From JASLQO01 sp002327525 (GTDB lineage: Bacteria; Pseudomonadota; Gammaproteobacteria; Pseudomonadales; Azotimanducaceae): a stretch of 64,000 nt of DNA. Each line of letters begins with the position of its first letter. Within the stretch, counting starts at the first letter, position 1. Both the position numbers and the translations under genes were made by a program. The notes beneath the pieces are model-generated. The model was not told where the DNA came from. It saw nothing but the letters and a program-made list of their open reading frames with translations, and searched no databases. Positions 6,979 through 15,604 of the stretch are shown in pieces. Location of the stretch: positions 1-64,000 of the forward strand of contig JASLQO010000018.1 of NCBI GenBank assembly GCA_030744435.1, given 5' to 3'.

Positions 6979-8450
6979 GGTGGCGGCCCCATCAGGTTGA
7001 CGAAAAACGGCGACGGGCCCAGACGCTGCACGCAGCTCGAATCCAGAGCGTGCCAGTCGGCCTGCTCGACGAACTCCGAGGCAAGGCGCGGCAGGCAGCC
7101 CCGCGCGATCACGCCGTGGCCCTGCCCGGGGGCGACGATATGCAGGCTGTTGACGAGTGTGGCGTCTACCCGCGCGCCATACTCGGGTGGGGTGATCGGA
7201 TCGTGTTCGCCCGACAGCACCAGTACGGGCTTAACCGAGGTGACGTCGTCGTGAATATCTTCATCCATGATGCCGGATGGCCATAGGCCACAGATCGTGA
7301 TGAGTGATTTCAGCTGGTCTTCGCCGAGAAACGTCTCGCGTATCGCTTCCCAGGCCAGGTTCTCTTCGCTGTACAGCGGCGTGTCTTCGGTGCATACCAC
7401 AGCGTTGTGCATGCCGTTGTCGATCGCCCCGGTCACGCGCAGCAGCACGCGTATCGCGTTCGATGCGATCGGTAGATAGTTTTCTCGCTCGGCGGCCTCC
7501 ATGATCAGCAAAGGCACCAGAGAGGCTGTTTCCGGTGCGTAGTTGAGCAGGCGCAGCGCCAGCGCCATGTGCACGTATCTGAGTTCGAAGGGCTCGATCT
7601 CACTGGTGATCGGATCCGGCACCATGAGGTTGATGGAACTGCGCTTGAGACGCTCGCTCAACTCGGCGAAGCGCGAGGGCAGATCCGGGAACTGCGCCGC
7701 ACAGTCCGTATCGTGCCCGCATCGCTCGAAGAGGTGGTCGAGCGTGTTCTGACCGTTAAGTGCTATGCGCGTGCCGAGCGGATGGCCGGGCGGCAGGATA
7801 CCGTCGATGATGGTCGTGCGCACGGCGTCGGGATAGCGGCGCAGATAGTGCAGCGCCACGCGCGTGCCATAAGACACTCCGTAGAGATTCCATTGCTGAT
7901 AGCCAAGTGCCTCGCGCACGGCATCGAGATCGCGCACCGCGATGGTGGTGGTGTAGAAACGAGGGTCGCCTGGCAGCGAGTCGAGGCAGGCCTGGGTTGC
8001 CGAGCGCACCAGTTCCTCGGAATACTCGGCGTTGGGGTCGTCGAACTCCGGACAGGCCATGGGATTCGACTGTCCGGTGCCTCGCTGATCCACGATCACG
8101 ATGTCGCGCTCACGTCGGATCGCCTGAAAAGCGCCCGCCATGTCGGCGTACATCTCGATGGAAGATCCGCCAGGGCCGCCGTTGATAACGGTGAATGCAT
8201 CGGGCAGGGGATTCGGAGACAGCGCCGGGATGCGTGCCACGGCGAGTTCGAGGGTAGCGCCTGCCGGATTGTCGGGATTTTCGGGCCGCTCGAGTGTGCC
8301 GCACTCGGCTCGCACGGTACCGTAGCCGCGTGCGCCGATGAGCGTGCATTCCTCGAACGCGATGGCGGGAGCGTCGGCTGCGTGCGCGCCCAATAGACCC
8401 GCGATCAAGGCCACGGTCCAGGCCGTGATCCAGATCAGGATTCGATTCAT
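6975..8450 (-). CDS. secreted alpha/beta hydrolase, tripeptidyl aminopeptidase/proline iminopeptidase-like
   Basis: 491-residue alpha/beta hydrolase with a signal peptide (hydrophobic residues 5-22, cleavage after AHAAD or nearby). The oxyanion loop is INGGPGGSS, the DQRGTGQSNP motif is family-typical, and the nucleophile elbow is GVSYGTR (Ser). The acid and His come from the C-terminal TAP-type part (VLSGEHDPITPP, GQGHGVI). It probably cleaves short peptides or esters in the periplasm. It starts 9 bases after ispB and overlaps the ABC ATPase gene, which suggests a linked export or processing function, but this is inference. Confidence 0.8.
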   Translation of the reverse strand: MNRILIWITAWTVALIAGLLGAHAADAPAIAFEECTLIGARGYGTVRAECGTLERPENPDNPAGATLELAVARIPALSPNPLPDAFTVINGGPGGSSIEMYADMAGAFQAIRRERDIVIVDQRGTGQSNPMACPEFDDPNAEYSEELVRSATQACLDSLPGDPRFYTTTIAVRDLDAVREALGYQQWNLYGVSYGTRVALHYLRRYPDAVRTTIIDGILPPGHPLGTRIALNGQNTLDHLFERCGHDTDCAAQFPDLPSRFAELSERLKRSSINLMVPDPITSEIEPFELRYVHMALALRLLNYAPETASLVPLLIMEAAERENYLPIASNAIRVLLRVTGAIDNGMHNAVVCTEDTPLYSEENLAWEAIRETFLGEDQLKSLITICGLWPSGIMDEDIHDDVTSVKPVLVLSGEHDPITPPEYGARVDATLVNSLHIVAPGQGHGVIARGCLPRLASEFVEQADWHALDSSCVQRLGPSPFFVNLMGPPP

Positions 8451-8459
8451 TGGCGAATC

Positions 8460-9482
8460 TTAAGCGAGACGCGCCACACAGAACCGGGTGAGCGTCTCAA
8501 ATGCGTCTCGATATTCGTTGTCGGGGAGCGGTGCCAGGGCCTCGATAGCCGCCTGGCTGCAGCGCGCGGCGGCAACCTGAGTGTAATCCAGTGCGCCACA
8601 CGACGTCACGATGGCCAGAATTCGTTCCATGTTGTCAGTGGAGCGTCGTTCGAGGCTCTCTCTGATGAAGGCGGCGTCTGCAGGGCGTGTATGTGCAAGC
8701 GCGTGGATCAGGGGCAGGGTGAGTTTGCCTTCTACCAGATCGTCGCCGACATTCTTGCCCATGGTGGCGGTGTCGCCCGCGTAGTCGAGCCAGTCGTCCA
8801 CCAGTTGATAGGCCAGGCCAAACTGTACGCCGAATTCCCGGAGGCTTGAGATCTCGGCTGCATCATCACTCGCGAGCACGGCGGCTGTATGGGAGGCAGC
8901 CTGAAACAGCATGGCTGTCTTGCATCGGATCACTTCCATGTAATCCGCCTCGTCGAGGGAGCTATCGCCCACGCGGGAGAGCTGCAACACTTCCCCCTCG
9001 GCGATGGTGTTGGTCGCGTCCGACAGTATCGTCATGATGTTCATGTCGGCGAGCTCGACCATCAGTTGGAAGGCGCGGGAATACAGAAAGTCGCCAACGA
9101 GCACCGACGGGGCATTTCCCCAGAGTGCGTTGGCGGTCGCGCGTCCCCGGCGCAGGGTCGAGGTGTCGACCACGTCGTCATGCAGCAGGGTTGCCGTGTG
9201 CAGAAACTCGATTATGGCTGCCAGCGTACGGTGGTCCTTGCCTTCGTAGCCGCAGCAACGCGCACCGAGCAACACCAGCAGCGGGCGCAGGCGCTTGCCG
9301 CCGCTATCCACGATATAGCGACCGATTTCTTCCACCATATCCACATCGGAGGTCAGCTGGCGTGGGATGAGATGGTTGACCGCGTCGAAGTCCTCGGCTA
9401 CGAGGTCCAGAACGCTTGCTAGTGTTGCCGGATGGTCGGCGTCGATGCTCGAATGAGTGGCTATAGCCCTAGTTAGAGACAT
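8460..9482 (-). CDS. ispB: octaprenyl (polyprenyl) diphosphate synthase
   Basis: 340-residue trans-prenyltransferase that makes the isoprenoid side chain of quinones. The first Asp-rich motif is LLHDDVVDTSTLRRG and the second is QLVDDWLDYAG; GGKRLRPLLVLL is the usual substrate-binding segment. ATG 9482 is preceded by AGGAA and gives the normal N-terminus; an upstream in-frame codon at 9524 would add 14 unrelated residues. It is divergent from rplU, the standard gammaproteobacterial arrangement, and is followed closely by the hydrolase gene. Confidence 0.93.
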   Translation of the reverse strand: MSLTRAIATHSSIDADHPATLASVLDLVAEDFDAVNHLIPRQLTSDVDMVEEIGRYIVDSGGKRLRPLLVLLGARCCGYEGKDHRTLAAIIEFLHTATLLHDDVVDTSTLRRGRATANALWGNAPSVLVGDFLYSRAFQLMVELADMNIMTILSDATNTIAEGEVLQLSRVGDSSLDEADYMEVIRCKTAMLFQAASHTAAVLASDDAAEISSLREFGVQFGLAYQLVDDWLDYAGDTATMGKNVGDDLVEGKLTLPLIHALAHTRPADAAFIRESLERRSTDNMERILAIVTSCGALDYTQVAAARCSQAAIEALAPLPDNEYRDAFETLTRFCVARLA

Positions 9483-9560
9483 GAATTTCCTGGACGTTTT
9501 CGCTGATCTGCACTGCTGGCGCACCCACTTCGAAGGGCGTCGATCGGGGCCGGTAACTCG

Positions 9561-9589
9561 TTGTAATTCAAAACCTTTGCCTCTAGAAT
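9561..9589 (+). promoter_or_regulatory. candidate sigma70 promoter of rplU-rpmA
   Basis: TTGTAA (9561-9566), 17-base spacer, TAGAAT (9584-9589), then the GC-rich discriminator ACGCCGCC. Its position in the ispB/rplU gap and its likeness to the tRNA-Pro promoter (same TAGAATACGC core) support it. It would give a leader of about 145 bases before rplU. Confidence 0.55.
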
Positions 9590-9631
9590 ACGCCGCCTTT
9601 CACGGCAGGCTTTATTCTTCGTCTTTTTTTC

Positions 9632-9672
9632 GTTGCCTTAGCGTTGCCTTAGCATTGCCCTGGCATTGCTGC
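9632..9672 (+). repeat. 11-bp tandem repeat in the rplU leader
   Basis: GTTGCCTTAGC occurs twice in direct succession (9632-9642, 9643-9653), followed by ATTGCCCTGGC (9654-9664) and a partial fourth copy. The period of 11 is about one helical turn. It lies inside the inferred leader RNA of rplU. Confidence 0.7.
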
Positions 9673-9700
9673 CCTGCACGCGTGTACCAGCCGGGCAGCA
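9667..9700 (+). promoter_or_regulatory. hairpin in the rplU leader
   Basis: TGCTGCCC (9667-9674) pairs perfectly with GGGCAGCA (9693-9700). The 18-base loop contains the palindrome CACGCGTG. The stem ends 42 bases before the rplU start codon. There is no T-run, so it is more likely a regulatory leader structure than a terminator. Confidence 0.5.
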
Positions 9701-9742
9701 GGCATTGTATTACAAACTCGCCCGGCACTTCAGGAGCACAGA

Positions 9743-10057
9743 ATGATGTTTGCGGTTTTCTTTAGTGGTGGCAAGCAGCACCGCGTCACGGAAGGCGAGG
9801 TAGTGCGCCTTGAGCGTATTGACGGCGAACCGGGTGACGAAGTGGTGTTCGACAAGGTGCTGATGGTCGCCGATGGTGACGATGTGGCGGTTGGCCAGCC
9901 CTATCTCGATGGCAAGCAGGTCAAGGCCGAGGTCGTGACGCAGGATCGCGACAAGAAGATCAACGTCATCAAATTCAAGCGGCGCAAGAACTACATGCGT
10001 CGTCAGGGCCATCGACAGTACTTCACCGATGTCCGTATCACGGCCATCGACGCCTGA
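9743..10057 (+). CDS. rplU: 50S ribosomal protein L21
   Basis: 104 residues. The N-terminus FAVFFSGGKQHRVTEGEVVRLE and the basic C-terminal FKRRKNYMRRQGHRQYFTDVRI are diagnostic of bacterial L21, which binds 23S rRNA. AGGAG sits 8 bases before ATG 9743; the second ATG at 9746 is also possible and matches the E. coli length. Co-transcribed with rpmA, 20 bases downstream. Confidence 0.95.
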   Translation: MMFAVFFSGGKQHRVTEGEVVRLERIDGEPGDEVVFDKVLMVADGDDVAVGQPYLDGKQVKAEVVTQDRDKKINVIKFKRRKNYMRRQGHRQYFTDVRITAIDA

Positions 10058-10077
10058 GCAGTTGAGGAGACCAAACC

Positions 10078-10338
10078 ATGGCACATAAGAAAGCAGGCGG
10101 CAGCACTCGCAACGGTCGCGATTCAGAAAGCAAACGCCTCGGCGTGAAACGTTACGACGGCGAGCTGGTAAAGGCGGGTAACATCATCGTCCGCCAGCGC
10201 GGTACCAAATTTCATGCAGGCGACAACGTTGGATGCGGGCGTGACCATACGCTGTTCGCCACGGCCCCCGGCCACGTCAAGTTCTTCATGAGGGGCAAAG
10301 AAAAACGCAAGTACGTCGCCGTACAGCCGACGGCTTGA
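10078..10338 (+). CDS. rpmA: 50S ribosomal protein L27
   Basis: 86 residues. AHKKAGGSTRNGRDSESKRLGVK is the classic L27 start that reaches into the peptidyl transferase centre. It has no Firmicutes-type cleavable N-terminal extension. Ribosome site GAGGAG is just upstream. A good intrinsic terminator follows. Confidence 0.96.
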   Translation: MAHKKAGGSTRNGRDSESKRLGVKRYDGELVKAGNIIVRQRGTKFHAGDNVGCGRDHTLFATAPGHVKFFMRGKEKRKYVAVQPTA

Positions 10339-10342
10339 TTCG

Positions 10343-10368
10343 AAACCCCGCCGAGTGCGGGGTTTTTT
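10343..10368 (+). terminator. intrinsic terminator of rplU-rpmA
   Basis: Stem AAACCCCGC / GCGGGGTTT (10343-10351 with 10357-10365), loop CGAGT, ending in a run of Ts. It lies between the rpmA stop and obgE, so obgE is read through partially or has its own start. Confidence 0.85.
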
Positions 10369-10381
10369 GTAGGCATACCTC

Positions 10382-11542
10382 ATGCAGTTCATCGACGAAG
10401 CCACGATTCATGTCCAAGCCGGTAAGGGCGGTGATGGCTGTCTGAGCTTTCGACGAGAGAAGTACATCGCGAAAGGTGGGCCCGATGGCGGTGATGGCGG
10501 TGACGGCGGCCATGTCTATCTGGTGGGTCACGAAGCACTCAACACGCTCATCGACTTCCGTTATCAGCCGCGCTACCGGGTGCGTGGCGGTCAACCGGGA
10601 AGCGGGCGCAACAAGACCGGTGCGCGAGGCGACGATGTGGAGATATCGGTGCCGCTGGGTACCACTGTCGTGGACGAGGACACACAGGAGGTGCTTGGCG
10701 ATGTGATTCGTAGCGGGGAGCGATTGCTGGTAGCCACGGGCGGCCGTCGTGGATTGGGCAACGCGCGTTTCAAGTCCTCCACAAACCGGGCGCCGCGCAA
10801 AACGATACCTGGCGAGCCGGGTGAGGCGCGCATGCTGCGCCTGCAGCTGAAGCTGATGGCAGACGTCGGCCTGGTGGGGCTACCGAACGCCGGTAAGTCC
10901 ACCCTCATCTCGGTGGTCTCGGCGGCGCGGCCGAAGATCGCCGACTATCCCTTCACCACACTCGCTCCCAGCCTTGGTGTGGTGCGCGTGGCCGGGGATG
11001 CGAGTTTCGTGATGGCCGACATTCCGGGCCTCATACAGGGCGCATCCTCGGGGGCGGGGCTGGGAGTGCAGTTTCTCCGCCACGTTTCCCGAACGAGAAT
11101 TCTCCTGCATCTGGTGGATGCGAAACCGGATGACGGCAGCGATCCGCTGGAAAACGCCAGGATGATCGAGCGGGAGCTCGGCGCCTACAGCGAAGGGCTG
11201 CTTGAGCGTCCCATCTGGGTGGTGTTGTCCAAGATTGACCAGCTGGAGGATGCTGCGCTGGCGGCGCTCGAACAACGCTTTCGCGAGCGGTTTGCCAAGC
11301 GCAGGATCGCTTGGGTATCGGCACTGGGAGATACCGGCGTGGCGGAGCTGATGGCGGATCTCATGGCCAGCGTGGCCGATTATCGCCAACGCCTGGCAGA
11401 AGATGCCGATTTTGCCGAGGGAGAAGCGCAACTCACCGCACGGATTGGCGAGGATGTGTTACAACACGCGCTCAACAGGCAGAAGGTGCGTCGCGGGCGC
11501 AGCGATCCCGGCGACGAGGCCGAGGTCGTGTACCAGGAGTAG
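10382..11542 (+). CDS. obgE: GTPase Obg (ribosome assembly)
   Basis: 386-residue GTPase that acts in 50S assembly and stress control. Residues 1-158 are the glycine-rich Obg fold (QAGKGGDGCLSFRREKY, GGPDGGDGGDGGHV). The G domain follows with G1 GLPNAGKST, G3 DIPGLIQGAS and G4-like SKIDQ. The C-terminus is short and basic. Starts 13 bases after the rpmA terminator; proB follows after 2 bases, so obgE-proB are likely co-transcribed, as in Pseudomonas. Confidence 0.95.
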   Translation: MQFIDEATIHVQAGKGGDGCLSFRREKYIAKGGPDGGDGGDGGHVYLVGHEALNTLIDFRYQPRYRVRGGQPGSGRNKTGARGDDVEISVPLGTTVVDEDTQEVLGDVIRSGERLLVATGGRRGLGNARFKSSTNRAPRKTIPGEPGEARMLRLQLKLMADVGLVGLPNAGKSTLISVVSAARPKIADYPFTTLAPSLGVVRVAGDASFVMADIPGLIQGASSGAGLGVQFLRHVSRTRILLHLVDAKPDDGSDPLENARMIERELGAYSEGLLERPIWVVLSKIDQLEDAALAALEQRFRERFAKRRIAWVSALGDTGVAELMADLMASVADYRQRLAEDADFAEGEAQLTARIGEDVLQHALNRQKVRRGRSDPGDEAEVVYQE

Positions 11543-11544
11543 TC

Positions 11545-12684
11545 GTGAAGGTAAGGGAATCTGACATTCGGGTGAGCTTCAGGCACGCCCGGCGCGTCGT
11601 GGTGAAGGTGGGCAGTTCGCTGATCACCGATCCACGTTCGGGCGTCTCGCATGCCAATATCCGTCGCTGGTGTGAAGAGCTGGTGATCCTGCTCGAAGAC
11701 GGCGTGCAGGTATTGCTGGTTTCCTCGGGAGCGATTGTGGAAGGCATGGCGCGGCTCGGCTGGACCTCCCGGCCCGATTCCCTGCCCGAGTTGCAGGCCG
11801 CGGCGGCGGTCGGCCAGATGGGGCTGGTGCAGGCCTATGAGGTGGCGTTTGCCGAGCACGACCGGCACACGGCGGTCGTGCTGCTGACGCATGAAGACCT
11901 TGCCGATCGCCAACGTTATCTGAATGCGCGCTCCACACTGACACAATTGCTGAACCTTGGCGTGGTGCCCATCGTCAACGAGAACGACTCCGTCGCGATA
12001 GACGAGATTCGCTTCGGTGACAACGACACCCTGGCCGCACTCGTCACCAATCTGCTCGCTGCCGATCTTCTGGTGGTGCTCACAGACATCGATGGGTTGC
12101 ACGACGGCGATCCCAGGGATTCCGGCGACACGCAGCGCATCAGCTTTCGCAGGGCCAACGATCCACAGCTGTCCGCGATCGCGGGGGAGGGCGGTGCCCT
12201 CGGGCGCGGTGGCATGATCACGAAGATTCGTGCCGCGCGGTTAGCGGCGCGTTCCGGAACCCACACTGTGGTGGCGCACGGCGGGCGCGACAACGTACTG
12301 CGTGACATTCTCGCCGGCGCAGATATCGGAACGGTGTTGGCGGCCACGGAACTCCCGCTCGATGCACGCAAACGCTGGATTGCGGATCAGTTGAAAGCAC
12401 GCGGCGATCTGGTGCTCGATGCTGGCGCTGTGCGGGCGCTACGGGGTGCTGGTGTCAGTCTGCTGCCGGTTGGGGTAACCAGCGTGCGCGGAGAGTTTTT
12501 ACGCGGCGAGGTGGTGAGATGTTTGGGTGAGGACGGGGAGGTCGTCGCCCAGGGGCTGGTCAACTACTCCAGCGTCGAGGCGCGTAAATTGCTGGGCGCC
12601 AACAGCGATGAGATAAGCGAACGCCTAGGATATAGCGAGGAACCGGAGTTGGTCCATCGCGACAATCTCGTGGTAGTACAATGA
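11545..12684 (+). CDS. proB: glutamate 5-kinase
   Basis: 379-residue kinase for the first step of proline synthesis. The amino-acid kinase domain begins RRVVVKVGSSLITD and includes LLVSSGAIVEGM and IVNENDSVAIDEIRFGDND. A PUA domain occupies about residues 285-370 (ARGDLVLDAGAVRALRGAGVSLLPVGV). The start is GTG 11545, two bases after the obgE stop, with AGGAG in the obgE end; the same frame is open further upstream but only as a shadow of obgE. proA is not in the window. Confidence 0.94.
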   Translation: MKVRESDIRVSFRHARRVVVKVGSSLITDPRSGVSHANIRRWCEELVILLEDGVQVLLVSSGAIVEGMARLGWTSRPDSLPELQAAAAVGQMGLVQAYEVAFAEHDRHTAVVLLTHEDLADRQRYLNARSTLTQLLNLGVVPIVNENDSVAIDEIRFGDNDTLAALVTNLLAADLLVVLTDIDGLHDGDPRDSGDTQRISFRRANDPQLSAIAGEGGALGRGGMITKIRAARLAARSGTHTVVAHGGRDNVLRDILAGADIGTVLAATELPLDARKRWIADQLKARGDLVLDAGAVRALRGAGVSLLPVGVTSVRGEFLRGEVVRCLGEDGEVVAQGLVNYSSVEARKLLGANSDEISERLGYSEEPELVHRDNLVVVQ

Positions 12685-12722
12685 CGTTCGATGTGCGCGA
12701 GTATTTGCTGCGCGATGGGATC

Positions 12723-12989
12723 TCAGGCCGAGAGTTTTTTCACCGCGGCACTGAGACGCGATTTGTACCGTGTCGCCTTGTTCCTGTGCAGAATGCCTTT
12801 CGCCGCCATGCGGTCGATGACCGGAATCGCACTGGTGAGTGCTGCCTGCGCGGCTTCAGCGTCCTCGGCCTCGATAGCAGCCTGTACCTTCTTTATATAG
12901 GTGCGCACCATTGAGCGGTGGCTGGCGTTGCGGCGCCGGGCGGTTTCGGCCTGACGGGCGCGCTTGCGTGCTTGTGGACTGTTGGCCAA
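12723..12989 (-). CDS. rpsT: 30S ribosomal protein S20
   Basis: 88 residues, Ala/Lys/Arg-rich helical protein: ANSPQARKRARQAETARRRN... and KGILHRNKATRYKSRLSAAVKKL are diagnostic. The start codon is TTG with CAGGAG six bases before it. E. coli rpsT also uses a UUG start, which is part of its autoregulation, so this is conserved rather than odd. Convergent with proB and divergent from murJ. Confidence 0.95.
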   Translation of the reverse strand: MANSPQARKRARQAETARRRNASHRSMVRTYIKKVQAAIEAEDAEAAQAALTSAIPVIDRMAAKGILHRNKATRYKSRLSAAVKKLSA

Positions 12990-13100
12990 GCGATACTCCT
13001 GTTGGATTCGGTGTTTGCCGTAAACTCGATTTCGTGCTCGGTTTTACGTTGAACCGAATCACCCGATTCGAAAGGCGCGGTAATATGCCGCCGGGACCGG

Positions 13101-14657
13101 ATGATGTCAACCGAACCTGAGGTGGAAGAGCGCGATATCGCCTCGCAGGGAACGGTGGTCGTGAGCATGACTATGCTCTCGCGTGTCTCGGGATTCGTAC
13201 GCGACATTCTGCTGTCTAATTTTCTCGGCGCATCCGACATAGCGGATGCGTTCTTCGTTGCCTTCCGCATCCCGAATTTCTTTCGACGGCTATTCGCTGA
13301 AGGGGCTTTCAATCAGGCGTTCGTGCCGGTGCTGTCGCGCTATCGGGAGCGCGGCCATGCCGAGTTAGTGCGCTTCGCCGCACTCATTGGCGGCAATCTA
13401 GCGACCGTGCTCGTGTTGTTCGTGGGGCTTGGCGTACTGTTCTCCGATGCACTGGTTGTGGTATTCGCCCCCGGGTTTATCGACGAGCCGGAGAAGTTCG
13501 CGATGACATCGGAGGTAGTGCACATCACGTTCACCTACCTTGCGTTCATCTCGCTGACCGCATTCGCGGGCGCGATTCTCAATACTTTCCACCGCTACGC
13601 AGTACCGGCGTTCACGCCGGTGCTGCTCAACCTGAGCCTCATTGCCGCCATGCTGGTGGGGGCCGCGCTGGTGGATAACATGCTGCTGGCACTAGCGTGG
13701 GGCGTGTTCGCGGCAGGCGTGGTCCAATTCCTGTTCCAGCTACCGGCGCTCGCTCGCGTGGACATGCTCGTTGCACCGAGAGTCGGTGTGCAACATGAGG
13801 GCGTGCGGCGGATGGGTAGGCTGCTGGTTCCGGCGCTGCTGGCCGCCTCAGTCGGACAGATCAATGCTCTCATCGACACGATTCTGGCCTCGACGCTGAT
13901 TTCCGGCAGTATTTCCTGGCTCTACTATTCAGACCGCTTGCTGGAGCTGCCCATCGGCCTGGTGGCGGTGGCGCTCGGTACGGTGCTTCTGCCGAATCTG
14001 TCGAGACTCGCGGAGACGAGCGACGAGCAGTTTGCGGGCACGCTGGACTGGGGCCTGCGTATGGGCGTGGTGCTCGCGATGCCTGCTTCGCTGGCGCTCT
14101 ATCTGCTCGCGGTGCCGCTGATCAGCACCATCTTCTTTCATGGCGAGATGACCAGCCTCGATGTCACGATGGCGGCGCTGGCGTTACAGGCATTTGCCGT
14201 GGGTGTCGTGGCGCTGGTGCTGGTGAAGGTACTGGCGCCAGCGTTTTTCGCGCATCAGGACACGCGTACCCCGCTTCGTTACGCGAGTGTGGCGGTGGGT
14301 GTCAACGTGGTGGGCAATCTCGCCATGTTTTCCTGGTTCGGGCACGTTGGGCTTGCACTTGCCACATCGATTTCCGGTTGGGTGCACCTGTGGCTGCTGT
14401 TTCGCGGTGTGCGCGAGCGCGGGTTCTACGCGGCCACGGCGGGTTTGCGCCGCATGGTGGTGCTGAGCGTGCTGGCATCGATCGTGATGGGCGTGGTGCT
14501 GATCGCACTCACGCCGAGCGACGGTTACTGGCTGAGCATCGGCAACTGGCAACGCGTCGGTTGGCTGGCGACGGTGGTAGGGATCGGCCTGTCGGCTTAC
14601 TCGGCGATGCTGTTCGTGTGCGGAGTTCGACCGGGTGAGCTGAGGCATCGCGTATAA
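13101..14657 (+). CDS. murJ: lipid II flippase MurJ
   Basis: 518-residue MOP-superfamily membrane protein with about 14 hydrophobic helices, which flips lipid II across the inner membrane. The conserved N-terminal region reads MTMLSRVSGFVRDILLSNFLGAS and FFRRLFAEGAFNQAFVPVL. Two ATGs (13101 and 13104) are possible starts. The stop overlaps the ribF start region (TAATG). The gene order rpsT/murJ/ribF is the normal gammaproteobacterial one. Confidence 0.93.
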   Translation: MMSTEPEVEERDIASQGTVVVSMTMLSRVSGFVRDILLSNFLGASDIADAFFVAFRIPNFFRRLFAEGAFNQAFVPVLSRYRERGHAELVRFAALIGGNLATVLVLFVGLGVLFSDALVVVFAPGFIDEPEKFAMTSEVVHITFTYLAFISLTAFAGAILNTFHRYAVPAFTPVLLNLSLIAAMLVGAALVDNMLLALAWGVFAAGVVQFLFQLPALARVDMLVAPRVGVQHEGVRRMGRLLVPALLAASVGQINALIDTILASTLISGSISWLYYSDRLLELPIGLVAVALGTVLLPNLSRLAETSDEQFAGTLDWGLRMGVVLAMPASLALYLLAVPLISTIFFHGEMTSLDVTMAALALQAFAVGVVALVLVKVLAPAFFAHQDTRTPLRYASVAVGVNVVGNLAMFSWFGHVGLALATSISGWVHLWLLFRGVRERGFYAATAGLRRMVVLSVLASIVMGVVLIALTPSDGYWLSIGNWQRVGWLATVVGIGLSAYSAMLFVCGVRPGELRHRV

Positions 14658-14665
14658 TGCCCGCC

Positions 14666-15604
14666 ATGGAAGTCATACGCGGTATCCATTGTCTGAAACC
14701 TCGCCACAAAGGCGCGGTCGCCACTATAGGCACCTTCGATGGCGTGCATCACGGTCACAAGATGCTGCTCGATCACTTGGCGGCCAAGGGCGAGGAGCTG
14801 GCGTTGCCCAGCATGCTCATCACGCTTGAGCCCACACCGCGCGAGTTCTTCGGCGACAGCGAAGTCCCTGCGCGGCTGACCCGCTTCCGCGAGAAGATCG
14901 TGCTGCTCAGTCGAACCAAACTGGACCGCGTGTTGTGCATGCCGTTCAATGCCCGCACCCGCAACACGCCCGCGCAGTGGGTGATCGACAGATTGCTGCA
15001 CGAAATGCTCGGTGTGAAGTACCTGGTGGTTGGAGACGACTTCCGCTTCGGCAAGGGCGCAGTGGGTGATTATCATATGCTCAAGGCGGCCGGCGACCGC
15101 TTCGGGTTCGGTGTGAGTCACATGGGAACACTCGAGTTCGAGGACGAGCGCATCAGCAGTTCTCGCATCAGAAAAGTGCTCGCCGAAGGCGACTTCAACC
15201 TGGCCGAGAAGTTGCTCGGTCATGAGTATTTCATCATGGGACGAGTAGTGTATGGTCGTCAGCTCGGACGTACTCTGGGCGCGCCAACCGCCAATGTTCG
15301 GCTGCAGCGCTACCGGGCGGCACTTGAGGGCGTTTACGCGGTGACCGTCGAGGGGCTCGGTGAAACCGGCCGTGGTATCGCCAATATCGGCGTGCGCCCG
15401 ACGGTGGACGGCAAGGAGCCGCTGCTGGAAGTACACATGTTCGATTTCAACGAGAATATCTACGGGTGTCTCATTAGTGTCACGTTCAAGCACAAACTGC
15501 GCGAAGAACGGGCGTTTGAGTCCCTGGATGCGTTGAAAGCGCAGATTCACGCGGACATCGATACCGCGAAGGACTGGTTTTCGGCCAATGGCGCAAGTGG
15601 GTAG
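14666..15604 (+). CDS. ribF: bifunctional riboflavin kinase / FMN adenylyltransferase
   Basis: 312-residue enzyme making FMN and FAD. The N-terminal adenylyltransferase domain shows ATIGTFDGVHHGHKMLL and later SSSRIRKVLAEGDF; the C-terminal kinase domain starts near YGRQLGRTLGAPTANV with NIGVRPTVDG. ATG 14666 gives MEVIRGIHCL, matching E. coli RibF; an ATG at 14657 overlapping the murJ stop would add three residues. Its last 17 bases overlap lspA. In most gammaproteobacteria ileS comes next, but here it is absent. Confidence 0.94.
   Translation: MEVIRGIHCLKPRHKGAVATIGTFDGVHHGHKMLLDHLAAKGEELALPSMLITLEPTPREFFGDSEVPARLTRFREKIVLLSRTKLDRVLCMPFNARTRNTPAQWVIDRLLHEMLGVKYLVVGDDFRFGKGAVGDYHMLKAAGDRFGFGVSHMGTLEFEDERISSSRIRKVLAEGDFNLAEKLLGHEYFIMGRVVYGRQLGRTLGAPTANVRLQRYRAALEGVYAVTVEGLGETGRGIANIGVRPTVDGKEPLLEVHMFDFNENIYGCLISVTFKHKLREERAFESLDALKAQIHADIDTAKDWFSANGASG

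Noticed and set aside
14652..14657. TATAAT before ribF as a promoter
   Set aside because: It overlaps the murJ stop and the possible ribF start, which leaves no room for a transcription start before the gene.
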